A stretch of 64,000 nt of DNA from Larix kaempferi (GCA_027924585.1 BSBM01001446.1:310001-374000), one strand, 5' to 3'. Positions 1 through 11,413 are shown, counted from the first letter of the stretch. Notes: generated from the sequence alone by a model not told the origin. Numbers and translations: made by a program.

Positions 1-72
1 GGGCACTCTTGACATTATGACTTTTATGATGATATATATATGTGTGTGTGTGTGTGTGTGTTTTGCTATATC

Positions 73-345
73 GTCGTGTATGCACGTGGATGCACATCTT
101 GTCTTGATTATATTTTTTTGCATGTGGATGCAATTGTAGTTTGTTTGTTTTCCCGTAGAGGCATGTTTTACTTCTTTGAACGCCCGTGGATGCATATGTT
201 ATGCACGTTGATGTAATGTTTAGATTTTTTGTACGCCCGTGGAGGCATATGTTATGCACATGGATGCAATGTTTAGATTTTTTGTACGCCCATGGAGACA
301 TATTTTATGCACGTGGATGCAATGTTTTGATAAGTTTATAATGCC
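73..345 (-). repeat. G-box minisatellite (GCATCCACGTGC-like units)
   Basis: At least eight imperfect units of a GCATCCACGTGC-like 12-mer (read on the minus strand) sit 25-50 bases apart, several with the core CACGTG. The same motif recurs in the same place, after the aRNH gene, in Gypsy D at about 37615-37820. A short TA/TG microsatellite precedes it at about 33-61. Confidence 0.7.
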
Positions 346-368
346 TATGTGATGCATGTTGTGATGTC

Positions 369-490
369 CTACATGTTTTTGTTGACATGCCAATCTAGAA
401 TGTTGTTAGCCATTTGGTCTGCTACAATGTTATGATTTCTTGGGACATGAGTGAAAGAGATGGATTCAAAATGTCGAATAAAGAACTAGA
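369..490 (-). pseudogene. C-terminal fragment of archaeal-type RNase H (aRNH)
   Basis: Minus-strand translation ends in VADQMANNILDW followed by a few residues and TAG (371-369). The same C-terminus closes the aRNH gene of Gypsy D (stop at 37556-37558), and the upstream HFES and FTHVP words are also shared. The conserved Asp of VADQ is one of the four acidic residues expected in the RNase H fold. Only about 40 residues are left because the fragment is fused to a truncated LTR. It shows that the post-integrase aRNH is a family trait, not a one-off in D. Confidence 0.75.
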
Positions 491-499
491 TTGATAACA

Positions 500-1060
500 A
501 TAAGCAAATAAGATAAGAGATTCAAAAGAATTTGTTTTTGTATTACCTCAAATGGTGAGGATGATGGGTGTTGAGCAACTCCAAGGTTGAGAAGCTCCAA
601 TATCCAATGGTCTCTTCTTCTCCAAAGCTTCGATGGGATTCTTCAAACTCGAAATGGGAGGCAATGGCTCTCAAAGGGAATTTGGTAGCATAAGGATAGG
701 ATGAAATGTGAGGAGCCCCTATCACCTTTTTATAGTTTTTGGTGATGGGGAATACCATTATGGTTTTGAGGAAACCAATGGTATTAACCAACATGGTTTA
801 GGTACCTTTTTCCCTCTTTTTCCTTTTTTGAATATTTTGAATATTTTTATTCCCTTTTAATATTTTTTTGGAATTTTGGACCCTTTTTTAGGTTTTTTTG
901 TGTTTTTTGAGGAAAAATACATATTTGTGGGGGAAAAGGGTGTATTATGGTCTTTTTTGTGACCTTTTGATGGTTTTAGAGGCTCAAATGGTGGAAAAAG
1001 TGGACAAATGGATCATGTGAATAAGGGAATGAGCTAGTGAGCACTTTTTGGGTGTTAACA
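500..1060 (-). repeat. Partial 5' LTR of the minus-strand Gypsy D relative
   Basis: The outer end at 1060 reads TGTTAACACCC on the minus strand. Minus-strand TATA sequence CTATAAAAA lies at 735-727, in the same context as the D LTR (ACTATAAATAGGTGATGG). The GAGGTAATAC segment near 548-540 matches the D leader. The last roughly 200 bases of the LTR, including the expected CTAGCTACA end, are absent. The inner boundary near 500 is approximate. Confidence 0.7.
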
Positions 1061-1061
1061 A

Positions 1062-2372
1062 AGTCATGCTGAGAAAGTTGACATTGTCAACAAACCTAAT
1101 AAACATAAGCTTAAGTTCCCTTGTAAGTTTTGCTATGGAGACCACCTGACCTATTTGTGCCCTATACTTCTAGAAGTGCAAAGAGTGTGGTCCATAGTTC
1201 AAAATTCTTCTGCTTCTGAGAAACCAACCACTGCAAGTCATGCTGGGGGAAAGCTGTCATCCAATGGTAGTCATGCTGAGAGTAGTGATGTTGTAAATGA
1301 GTCTAATTTTATAGGATGCAAGCCAAATTTCCCTTGTAAACTTTGTAAGGGAGATCACCTTACTCACCTGTTCCCTGCTATTTTAGAGGTGCGGAGAGTG
1401 TGGTCCATGTCTAAAGGATCCTCTGCTCTTGAATTTTCTATGGATTCCCAACAGCTTGATCAACCTTTGGTTGATAAAGTGGTTGAACCAATGCAATATG
1501 TGGTCAACCCCACTCTTTCTTCGGAGAGTGAAGTGATCGAATCGATGCAATCTTCGACCGATCCCATCAGTCCTTCGGAGACTGATGCACCTGTCCCTGA
1601 AGTCTTCTGCATTACTAGTTCGGATGTTTTTGAAAATGGGGGAACTTCATTTGTGGCGAGTGAACCCCTACCAAGGTCTGGAATCATTTCCTTTGATTGG
1701 AATAGTCTAACTGGGCCTCGCCTTCCTTCTTCTTCACATTTCCAGATAACGGTTGATATTGGCAACCATGTGGTTCACCGATATATTGTAGATGAAGGAG
1801 CCTTTGTTAGTATCTTATCCCCTTATGCTTGGAGAGATCTAGGTTTTCCTATCCTTGTTACAGCTGTTAATTGGCCGTTGACCTTTGATAGAATACCTAG
1901 TGAACCGGTGAGATTCCTCCCTCAAGTACCTGTTACTTTGGGTGGAAAAATATTCTTAGTTGATTTTATGCTTTTAAAGGACCCTATGGATTTTTATATG
2001 ATCCTTGAGTGTGATTATGTATATGCTATGCAGGCTGTGGTGTCTATGCTCTTTTGTGTGATGCATTTTCCTCACAAGGAAAGCATTTTCACTATCAATC
2101 AGCTTACATTTGTTGATCGCTCTTATTACCCAACTATAGACCAAATATGTCCCCCGGCAATAGGCACTACCATGTCATAATCAAATTATGTGGCATATTG
2201 TTCCTTGAGTCCAATTGCTACTGAGAAGAAGCCTCTAGATTTATGCTTACCTTCTCGGGACTGGGTCCCAGCAATTGACCAAGCGATAACTTCATCTGAA
2301 TGTTTAGACATACGTTCTATTTGGGATGATATACTTCCATCTGATGAAGTTTTCCTAGAGTCTATAATGTAG
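1062..2372 (+). pseudogene. Gag-protease fragment of Gypsy E (two knuckle repeats, retropepsin with DEGA site)
   Basis: The frame is open from the edge of the inserted LTR at 1062 to a TAA at 2178-2180 and stays in frame to TAG at 2370-2372. Two CCHC knuckle repeats come first: CKFCYGDHLTYLC near 1123-1161, and CKLCKGDHLTHLF near 1339-1377 in which the last Cys is Phe. Both are followed by the same EVxRVWS word, so this is a duplicated module. A retropepsin-like domain follows, with IVDEGAFVSIL at about 1785-1815 where Asp-Thr/Ser-Gly is usual. The protein resembles the corresponding part of Gypsy D. No RT, RNase H or integrase follows; the sequence goes straight into the family's 3' non-coding region. 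Product: structural and processing polyprotein of a non-autonomous Gypsy, now broken. Confidence 0.75.
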
Positions 2373-2834
2373 TCTGCCATTCATTTGGACATTGATCCAC
2401 CGTCAAGCATTCTTCCACCTTTTCTTCGAGCTCATTAAAAATAGTAAGGAGGCTATGAGCATTCTTCCACCTTCACTTCGAGCTCGTTAAAAATAGTAAG
2501 GAAGTTATGAGCATTCTTCTGTATCTCCTTTGAGCTCGTTAAAAACAGTAAGGAGGTCACGAGTTTACTTTTTCGAGCTCGTTAAACCTTTACGAAAAAT
2601 ATTTTTATAGAGTCTTTTTAAGCTCTTGTTTGACTTTTAAAAAACAAACAAGATTTCCGAGTATACTTGTTCTCTTCAGAGTCGTTAAAAGGAATTGAAG
2701 GAACATCCGCTTAAGTATAATTTTAACCGTTTTTTCGGACTTTTGTGGATTATTTACGAAAAAGGAATACTCTAGTCATCCGTGGCTAGAAGAGTTATTC
2801 TCTCATTGTTTTACACTTTTTCGGGTGAGGAGAC
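2373..2834 (+). other. Gypsy E 3' non-coding region, part 1
   Basis: There is no coding signal. It contains three to four copies of a GAGCTCGTTAAAAA...AGTAAGGAGG module between about 2385 and 2600. From about 2640 it matches the Gypsy D 3' region at about 40540-40760, sharing the words TTACGAAAAAGGAATACTCTAGTCA and GGCTAGAAGAGTT. It is interrupted at 2835 by a solo LTR. Confidence 0.65.
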
Positions 2835-4533
2835 TGTAATGTCCCCATTTTGACCCCCTTTGTATTAAATCGTAAATGATGTAAATATTGTAATTTGATC
2901 ATGGTGAGGAGCTCAAGGCCAAGGCCCCACCATTGACTTAGCATTTTGTATCGGCAATTAAAAATAGATGCCTATGGTTCTTGTGCGAGATGGGCACAAT
3001 GTAAATAAGACATCATGTAAATACGGATTTTAATGGAAAACCCACAACTAGCTATGCAATGCAACAAAGAGATGGGGCATGATTCTACAAGGAATAGGGA
3101 GGGAAATTATTCAAACCCTTGAGCCAATGGTGTCAGCCCATGTGTCAATGAGAAAACCCATGAACTCTTAACTACCCATTTTGTCTCATGCACCCAATCA
3201 TTTAATTCTTCCAAAGATTGGTTGGGGCAGTTAATGTCTTGGGATTGGAGAAGTATGGCAGTCAGATTTTCGTGCATGGGCAAGCCACCAACCTGAAAAT
3301 CGTATTTTTGGCTTGCTGGGCAAGAAAACCCCCACGAAATCCTTCCTAAGGAAATTCCTCATCAATGACGTTCTTCCTCTCACGCAGACAGAGCTCACTG
3401 GAGTTTGTCCTCACGTTTTTCACCTTAACCCTACGTTTTTCCATGCCCAGGAACTCGTTTTTGGATTGTGCAACAGCTGGGGAAGGAGGGACGCGAATTG
3501 GGACTGAGGGAGAGGTCGTTTTTGCCCCTGGGGCGTTTTTCTGGAATGGGTTTTGCTCTCCCAGTGGAATTTTCCAGTTGCCATACATTTTGAGTTTACC
3601 CACGTTTTTTTTTTAAGCCCAGGAAACCCCATCTCATCCATCTCATTGTAAAAACGTTTTATCCTGCCCCATAATTGTGTTTTGCTGTTATGTGCATCCT
3701 CGTTTTTGGTTTGAGCCTGTGAGCTGAAGTTTTGGAGTGGTAGTGGACAGAAGTGGCTTGATAAACCTAGTGGGGGAGACAACCTCTCAAGAAGATCAAG
3801 TGGGCTTTGGTTACTCTTCTATGCATACCCTGAGAGCACTAGATAGGGAAGGTATGGCTTGAGGGACTGTACAGCAGTGAAAAGAATACTTCCTTGTGCT
3901 GGGTGTGTAGGTATTGTGGGTTCCAAGCTAGATAGATCTTGCAAGGTTATCCCTGGCTCTGTGCTGGAGCTCACTAGCTTAGCAACTCTTCCTTTCCATC
4001 TCCTAGCAGCCTGATAAACCCAATTGTAGATTGGCTTGGCTCATCTTGGTGTAGGCTTGGCTATGTGTGAGTCTGTTGTTCCCTGGTTCCTTGTAGAGAT
4101 CATGCCCAGCTCGGGGGGTGGCAGTGGTGCTGAGAGATTGAGGAGCACACTGGCCTACGGTTGGGTGGAACATTGCAGTTGCATAGCCAGTTGCGTGGGA
4201 CTATTTCGCATAAGATAAGTATTCTCCTGTATTAACTTGCAATTACTTATTTGATGAACATCTTAAATGTATGGTGGAGGTGCAATTCTTAATATTCCGC
4301 TGTGTTTTTCTTAAAAATCATACATTTCCATATGTCTCTGTTATATTATGTGAATGCTATATTTAAAAGTTTCATGGGGCTAGATGCCCAGTTTAGTACT
4401 ACGTCCGTTATGCACTTTCATATGCATAAGTTTATCTTCAACTTGAATGTTTATTTACTGAGTATGGGGCTAGATGCCCAGTTTTAGCAATGATCCTCTC
4501 TATCATGCTGGTATGATAGGAGGGGACATTACA
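2835..4533. mobile_element. Solo LTR, 1699 bp, flanked by TSD GAGAC
   Basis: The left end TGTAATGTCCCC (2835-2846) and right end GGGGACATTACA (4522-4533) form a perfect 12-bp terminal inverted pair starting TG and ending CA. The 5-bp direct repeat GAGAC is perfect (2830-2834 and 4534-4538). No primer site, polypurine tract or pol homology is visible inside. Internally there is a short repeat of GGGGCTAGATGCCCAGTTT (about 4376 and 4465). A solo LTR left by intra-element recombination fits best. A DNA transposon is less likely given the TG...CA ends and 5-bp TSD. Confidence 0.75.
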
Positions 4534-4538
4534 GAGAC

Positions 4539-6153
4539 TAACTGTACGAAAAATGACATTTTGGATCCTTCTTTAGGGTTTTCAGACTCTCGAAACATGA
4601 AAATACCAACGAGCATTCACCTACTCAGGATCGATGTGAAATCCATGAGAAGGTATATAGAGGATTGTTTAGGTTTTTCAGACTCTATAAATAGAAAAAC
4701 ACCGGTGAGCACATACCAACCTGGGATCGATACTAAAATACATGGGTAGGTGTATGGAGTTATTGTTTAATTTTTTTAGACTCCTTAAAATTGAAAACAC
4801 CGACGGGCAAGAACAGATCTCGGATGGATATTAAAATCTAGAGATCAGTGTTATAGAGTACTCGTCTATCTTTTCTTCGAACTCTATAAAAAATGAAGAA
4901 AGACTATTGAGTTTGCTTCCTTGGACTCATTAAAACAACAAGAAGGATATTATTTTACAAAAAGAATAAGGGAAGAGAAGGGTATTATACATCTTTTCAG
5001 TTTCAAAGGAAGCTAAGTCAGTCATGTCCTTGAACACAACACCTATTTGAGTCCATCATTCAGTTGGGTTTTAGTTTTTGACCTTAGGGCGAACCTGATC
5101 TCAGAGTTTTTACTCCTCCGATTGGTTATTCTTCCAATCATATGGAGAATCTGCTAATGTCTCCTACATTGAAGGTTTATATATCCCCCTCATATTAAAA
5201 GCTTCCTAAGTCACTTTCATGTCGTGCTCACTATTCAAGGACACAGCCTGTGTCGGCCATTCTGCAGTTACCTTAACTTCATGTGTCGGCCATTCTGCAG
5301 TTACCTTGACTTCATGTGTCGGCCATCCTGGTGTCAGTTTGTTTCATCTTGTATCAATTCTACTCCAAATCAGCTCAAACTTTTGAGTGTTTCTCATGTT
5401 CGATGATGGAGGATACCTTAATGCCTCCCTTCCAATGGATTTCTTCCCATCGAATTCAACTCATTATGATCTGGGAATGAATTTTAGAGTTTCGGTTAGT
5501 ACCTTGGCGATTGCAGTCATCAGTGGCAGTTTCCCTCACTGTTAGATAATGGGAATACATTAATGTCTCTTATTCGACAGGTTTCTCAAGTGTTTGACTT
5601 TAAGTCCACTTATTCACACTTGTTGGAACATACTAGGTAACTTGGGCCCCATTATCATTATCGATGGAAGTCCTCGCGTTTGTTAACGGTATACATCAAT
5701 GACCAGTAATCAAATTATAACCCCCATGTTCGACTCTAGCTCATTTATTCACATGGTTAGGGTTTGTACCTTGGGTTGTTTGTATGAAGCCCTTAGGACT
5801 CTAATAGCATCAGCATATTCATGCTATCACCCAAGTTATGCAAGACTGAACCACACTCATTTTGGCTCTTCATGAGACATAGATCTAGCTTGTTGTTATG
5901 GCTATGATCTCTTATCTTTGACATGGATACACGCTTGTATTTTAGTGGCCATGCTATATATACATCTCCTAGTTATGTATTGGAGATCATGTTGTATCAC
6001 ACCGAATATCTATATGATGACAAGATTGTAATTGCTCGCCGACCTTGATCGTTGTTTTCAGGTACGTTTGTGACTTGGTTCTGCGGTTTCTTGCTCCTCC
6101 TCTGACTTGGAATTATAATGTATTCCAGCCATCGTTTCCCTCTGACCTCACAC
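4539..6153 (+). other. Gypsy E 3' non-coding region, part 2
   Basis: Continuation of E after the solo LTR. About 4560-4900 holds three diverged copies of a module with CAGACTC...AAAATTGAAAACACCGACGGGCA, matching repeated modules in Gypsy D at about 40800-41000. A 33-bp unit (TGTCGGCCATTCTGCAGTTA...) is repeated three times at 5251-5335. No convincing gene is seen in the remainder. Confidence 0.55.
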
Positions 6154-6166
6154 ATTAGGGGGCATC
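6154..6166 (+). other. Polypurine tract of Gypsy E
   Basis: ATTAGGGGGCATC lies immediately before TGTTATAGG. Gypsy D has the equivalent ATCAGGGGGCAATC immediately before its 3' LTR (42342), with the similar upstream word CCTCxCACAT. This is the expected plus-strand primer of an LTR element. Confidence 0.65.
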
Positions 6167-6950
6167 TGTTATAGGTCAAATCTACACTTCTCCGTTCGTG
6201 GTCACATTGCCCTGTTGATCACACAAAAGGACACTATGGATGGAATAGCTAGGTTGACCTTGGATGAGTTATTGCTGAGATCACACATCTTCAGCTGAAA
6301 AACATATTTTTTCTATAGTTTTCACTATGTGTGTGCTACTATTTCCACTGACACCTAGCATTCTAAACGTTGGTTCTGCTGAAGAGAACCCGCACACTTA
6401 ACTCAAAAAATGTGTGCACTAGTTGTAAAGAACAAAAGTTGCATATTGAACGTTGGTTTGCTATTATGATACCTACGCACATGTTAAGACGAATGGAAAA
6501 AAATATATTAATATTACGAATTGGGATTAGTTGATATTGGTTCTGTAACTTCCCCAACCTCTCAATTCAACTACCTCTCGAATCCAACTACCAACCTTGT
6601 GCCATAAATACAGGGGGAAGCCATGAGAGAGGGACCAAGGAATGATAAGCTATTGTTACGCTGGAGGAATTCTTAAGTCATTGTGAGGAGAAGGATCCCA
6701 GGACTCGGTTGCAGAAGTGTCTGGACAGATCAGGTATATCTGTACTTATCTAAATTTATTTGACAATAAAAGGTGGAAATACCCTTCCCATCCCGATGAA
6801 ATGTCTCTTTTGTTGGATATCTGATTGTAGTTAATGTTAAATTTCTTTCAATTTCATTATATTTATTACAGTCAATATACACTGAGGAAGGTTAACTTGT
6901 TTTGTAGGTTCATCTATGTGTAAGATTGGGCGAAAGCTAGGACCAACCAT
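6167..6950 (+). repeat. Putative 3' LTR of Gypsy E
   Basis: It starts TGTTATAGGTCAAATC right after the polypurine tract. A TATA-like CATAAATACAGGGGG lies near 6603, followed by a leader-like stretch. The right boundary is not determined, because no partner LTR is in the window and no clear CA end or TSD was found. The end given is an estimate; about 6950-7130 is unassigned. Confidence 0.45.
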
Positions 6951-7130
6951 CGTTAAAAAGGTACAACTTTCTAGACCCTAATCTCTTTCCATTCGTAGTA
7001 ATTAATGCAAAACATGAATGTATTTACCTGTCACCCCATGTAAGTTGGTAGTGTCATCTCCCTCACTATAATGTATTATCCTTCACAACACCTATCATAC
7101 AACATATAAAATATCAATGGAACAGACAAA

Positions 7131-7545
7131 TTTTAATTTGGTCTATGGATGGGAAGCAGTTGTGCCTTTTCATTTCAAATAAAAATCCTTGGCTATAGCA
7201 AAAGTGCTTCATTTGGACATTGCTAAAGCAAAGGAGAATAGGAATTTTGAATTAAACAAACTTGAAGAGAATCGACAAATTGTGACTCACCACCAATAAG
7301 TTCAAAATAAACAACATAAAGCTTGGAAATACCGGAACATAAGAAGGAAGGATTTAGCAGCCAGTGATATTGCATTACTTTATGACAGTCGGATTAAAGG
7401 ATAGCTAAAGAATTTGCACATTGATGGGTTTGGCCCCCAATATTATTGAAGAGATGAATAGTAATGGGTCGATCCGATTCAAGACTTTAAAAGGACAAGT
7501 TTTTTCAAAATTTGTTAATGGCGCTAGACTAAAAAGATACAAAGT
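7131..7545 (+). pseudogene. Integrase C-terminal fragment of Gypsy F
   Basis: The translation, with several stops, contains FNLVYGWEAVVP, a KLEENRQIVTHHQ helix, ALLYDSRI and VNGARLKRYK. These are the C-terminal landmarks of plant Gypsy integrases (LVYG-EAV-P, helical linker, LLYDS, VNG-RLK). The catalytic core is absent. Element F resumes downstream with a post-integrase ORF and an LTR. Degraded, no product expected. Confidence 0.65.
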
Positions 7546-8494
7546 ATAGAACGGGTGTGACGTTGACCATTGGTAGTATCACCATTTGGTCTACCATCAT
7601 ACCCTAGGTTTGTGCATGAATTTTGTTTATTTGTATATAAGTTGTTAATTTTGACAAAAAAAAGACAAAACGCAAAACGACTACATAAGTACTCATACCA
7701 CTATAAAAAGGGGACTCTAAAAAATGATTGATGGCAGGAAATTTTAACACAATTACTGTATACTAGAAATAAGAGAATGAGTAAGAGAAAATTATGCGGA
7801 GCTTCCATCGAACCCCACTCAGGTTTCACCAATGAGGAGGACCGACTTGTTGTCCTATAACTGACCAGTCGGCTCCCCATCGAATAAGTCGATCAACGAA
7901 GCATACATCGACCATCGAACGACAACATGATCTAACACGCTGATGAAGCCATGAAGAAATTCCAATAAATCTTGATCAAGAAGACACTTCACAAGTGCAA
8001 GGAAAGTGGCACCCATCAAATCCATAGTTAATACACTCACCTAATCCATGGAATCGGCCATTAAGAAACACACCTATAAATATAGACATAGATCAAGATC
8101 GATAATACTTATGCAGATAAATTGAGCAAATGCACTTAGAACCAATCTCTTCAATATCCATTCATCTGTCCCCTCTACGTGAAATCTCACATACCATTTA
8201 TCCAAGAAAGGTACTACTACAACCAGATCAATGAAAATAGCTAAGAAAAATCTACCTGAACTAGAAGATCTTACAATGCGGCCATTAAAAGCTCGTCTTC
8301 TCAAGATCCGTAGAGCCCACACTAAAGAGCATCAATGGAGGAGATACTAGAAGGAATTGCATGAATGGGGCATTCAGAATGACAAATGGAGTGAGGATGC
8401 AAGTAAACTAGCCGCTACAAAAATCTGACACTACCTAAGTGCTCCCTTGTTATATAATTTTGGTGACTTAAAAGATTTGATTGCATAGTTTATT
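7546..8494 (+). other. Spacer between integrase remnant and post-pol ORF of Gypsy F
   Basis: AT-rich sequence with a TATA-like CACTATAAAAAGGGGAC at about 7700-7716. From about 8080 the plus-strand translation has short stretches that may be the decayed N-terminal part of the following ORF. Minus-strand open stretches here show no family resemblance. Confidence 0.35.
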
Positions 8495-11335
8495 GTGAGT
8501 ATATATCATGATGGAAAATTTTGGTTGGATCAGCCACTTGAAATCAATACTGAAGAAATTGGAATGGTGATAGGGTTACCAAGAAAAGGGACTCTCGTAC
8601 TAGTTAGGTTCAATCCAAATCTAGTCAATGAATTCACAGGGTCAATGCAAGGTAAGAACTCAAAAGGACTAGTCATCAGCAAGATTCAATGCAATGCGTA
8701 TAAATATATTGCCATTATCATTTCGGTTTGCTTAACCAGTATAGGTCTACCATTAGAAATTCTCCTAGATATGTTGGGAGAAGTAAAATCCATCACTACG
8801 GAAGGAACATAATTAAATTGGGTATACCATTTGTCTGGGATAGTCAAGTTGACTTGTGAGAAGTGCCAAGAAACTTGTGCGAAAATTAGATACCCCTCCT
8901 TACTCATTTGGCTAGTGATCTACAGGGTAACACCCATCGAATATCCTTCATCCACTGCAAAATCCACACCTGCCATGTCCAACTTCAAAGTATTTCAAAC
9001 TCAAGGATTCTCCAAAGGCCCTATAATTGCAAATATGTGGCTCAAAAACTAGTTGCAAGTCCTCGAAAGGTTCGTCGAATTACCTATGATTGTTCATATA
9101 TAGTTAGAATTGGACTGTACCAAGGTTTGGTACATGCAGGGAGCTATCAAAAATGCAGTTGAGCTTGAAGTTTATCCCTCTATTCAAGACATTGTTTCAG
9201 ATATCAGTGCTCAATCCCACATTGTACATCCAATTCCTGAATTTGCATGGAGGTAACTTAAATAAATCTAAGACCCCCTAACCGACGACAAGAAAGAGGA
9301 AGTCTATGAATCCATTTATACTTAGAAATATTTTTACCCCCTCCATAAGAAACAAATCCTTTTCTATTATAACTTTTCGAAATAATACCAAGTCGACGGA
9401 AGCAAAAGATCCTTCTAGTGAAACTACAAGGGATGATGACATTCAAGATGACCAACAGTTGGATCCTAATCTATCTAAAGAAAATATAGATATTGTAGTA
9501 GAACAAATATTCATGAAGCAACAAAATTTCAAGGAAAAGGGGTCGACTAAGAAAAAAATGGTACTTCAACTGCCTACAGAAGATGAACTCCATGAACTAT
9601 ATCAGGAAGCAAAGAAAATTATTAAGGATGCAGTCTCATGCCGCATCATAATCGACGAACAAATTGACAAATTTGTATCCATTTGAGATGCTTCCACGCA
9701 GATAAAACTGACCTAATAAAAGAAATTAAAAGTTCACACGCATTCACAAGAGAACAATCATGTACTTGTTCCTGACAATTCACTGCCTCTGTCCTTAACA
9801 ATTATTGAAGATCATCCTCCGGCTACTTCTAAAACCCTACAGGACCTTAAATTCCACTTATTTGTAGCCAACCTGACAAATCTCTTTCCCAATTGGAGGA
9901 AGATAGTTACAATGCAAAGGGCTTAGAAATCCATGCACCCTCCATATATTCCAATATTACCACCACCTGGAGTTGACATTACAGAACAATTTACTGATCC
10001 ATATTACAAACCTCCACCTCTACATTTTTATCAAACTACTTATTAAAGAATACCAGATACTCCAGGTACTTCAATAATTACTCGGCCACTCAATCACATT
10101 GTTACTCCCATCTATGAACCTTCATCAAATATGCTTTTGGGATCACATATCATAATTCCCCCTGCCTCTACTTTTCTTCCTACTTCGACTACTCCTCCAG
10201 AGTCGATTGCTCCTTTGGAGTCGACTGTTCCTCCAGAGTCGACTTCCCTACTTACATCCACTATTCCTCCTACATCGATTGTTCTGTCTGCATCGATTAA
10301 TCCTCCTGAGTCGACCAGTCTACCCTTAACCCCTACATCGTCAAATTCTCTCACTACAACTTTGATTGAAACAACTCCAACCGACGTTTCCAAGAAGAAT
10401 AAAAATAAGACGTCCAAGGTCTCCTTCAAACCTACAAAAGATCCTACAACACCACTAGTTATATTTGACCCTTCCATACCAAAATATCATGATCTTGATG
10501 AAATCATGGATTTCATTCATAGAGAAAAAAATAAAATATGGGAATCTAACAAGCATAAAGTCAACCATATTGAAGATGAATAGAACAGGCCTCTACAAGC
10601 TTTCCATGAAATAGTCTATCAAGATGCACCAACTCTACATGGACCCCCGGCTAAAAGAAAATGGATAAAATTACTAGATTATTCAGGTCCCTTGCTTCAC
10701 TCTTCCAGGAGGAAGTTCGTCAAAAGATAAAGAAGATGTTAGCAGGCATGTTCACTTCTTGCAAAGAAATATCATCTCTTCCTCGAATTACACGAGAAGC
10801 TAAAATAATATGGTGTCGAAGTGCAGAAGTCTAGTTTAGTTCTTAATAAGTGGTATACTTTTTATGGGAAAATTTTTATTGACATGGGTAAAGTTCAAAA
10901 TAATTTGGTACAAATCTTCGAGCAGAAGGACACCGCATATCCTTCCACCCTTGAAAATATAGAGTAGAAAATCCACATGGAGCATAACCGTTTGGTCGAT
11001 ATTCAAAATATACAGGAACAGTGGGTTGTTCATGCATAGAGAACAAAGATAGAAGTCGACCCAATTGTGTCCCATATCGATCAACTACTCATTGTCGCTA
11101 ATAATCAACACCTGCTCCTGGGACCAGACCTACATAACATTAAACATCTCTCCATTACTGGAAAAAAAAAGTCGGCTATTTGATCTCACTTCCTTGAGAA
11201 TGTACATGCAGACAGCTTCACATACATGGGAAGATTTAAAACGTCGAATCGCTCTCTTAGCTCTAGAAATTGTCAAAGAATGCATTAGTCCTGATCCATT
11301 AGATGCTTCATCTAGTTGCAACCATAACTAGTATC
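8495..11335 (+). pseudogene. Post-integrase ORF of Gypsy F, unknown function (PMD-like N-terminal part)
   Basis: A broken plus-strand gene in the position where Athila-type elements carry an env-like ORF: after integrase and before the polypurine tract. The first frame (8495-9250, stops at 8810-8812 and later) reads YHDGKFWLDQPLEINTEEI, then GLPRKG, GKNSKG and EKCQETCAKIRYPSLLIW. Frameshifts then lead to an acidic part (9306-9686), a Ser/Thr/Pro-rich linker (about 10131-10400) and a heptad-like charged part (about 10830-11150). A second copy of the first part lies at 16115-16684 in Gypsy G, so it is a real family gene and not chance. The pattern of aromatic strand, acidic pair and GLPxxG resembles plant mobile domain proteins. 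That is inference only, and no function is assigned. Confidence 0.5.
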
Positions 11336-11402
11336 AATTTAAAATCTTGAACCATCTTTTATTCATCTCCTCTTTCTCTTCGGGATGAAGAAAAATTTTG
11401 TT

Positions 11403-11413
11403 AGTGGGGGGGA
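11403..11413 (+). other. Polypurine tract of Gypsy F
   Basis: AGTGGGGGGGA directly precedes TGTTGGAGGAGC, the usual arrangement of plus-strand primer and 3' LTR start. Confidence 0.55.

Larger units (their letters stand above)
1..1060 (-). mobile_element. Deletion derivative of a Tat-like Ty3/Gypsy element (family of Gypsy D)
   Basis: On the minus strand this begins at 1060 with the same TGTTAACACCC terminus as the Gypsy D LTRs (27581 and 42342). It follows D's LTR through the TATA box and leader to roughly 500. It then jumps directly to the C-terminal end of the archaeal-type RNase H (stop at 371-369) and to the G-box repeat region that follows that gene in Gypsy D. Gag, protease, RT and integrase are missing between the two parts. 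The element runs off the left edge of the window. It lies inside the gag reading frame of element E, whose sense strand resumes at 1062. Inference: an internal deletion joined the 5' LTR to the aRNH gene. Confidence 0.75.

Noticed and set aside
543-794. Minus-strand 83-codon open frame at the window start
   Set aside because: It spans the TATA box and leader of the LTR, and the homologous D LTR segment does not encode it.
1460-1765. Minus-strand open frame opposite Gypsy E gag-protease
   Set aside because: Shadow of the coding strand; no antisense promoter or family resemblance.
3313-3782. Several overlapping open frames on both strands inside the solo LTR
   Set aside because: They overlap each other in opposite senses and show no domain; LTR sequence is not expected to code.
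2835-4533. Considered as a DNA transposon because of the 12-bp inverted ends
   Set aside because: TG...CA ends, the 5-bp TSD and absence of transposase favour a solo LTR.
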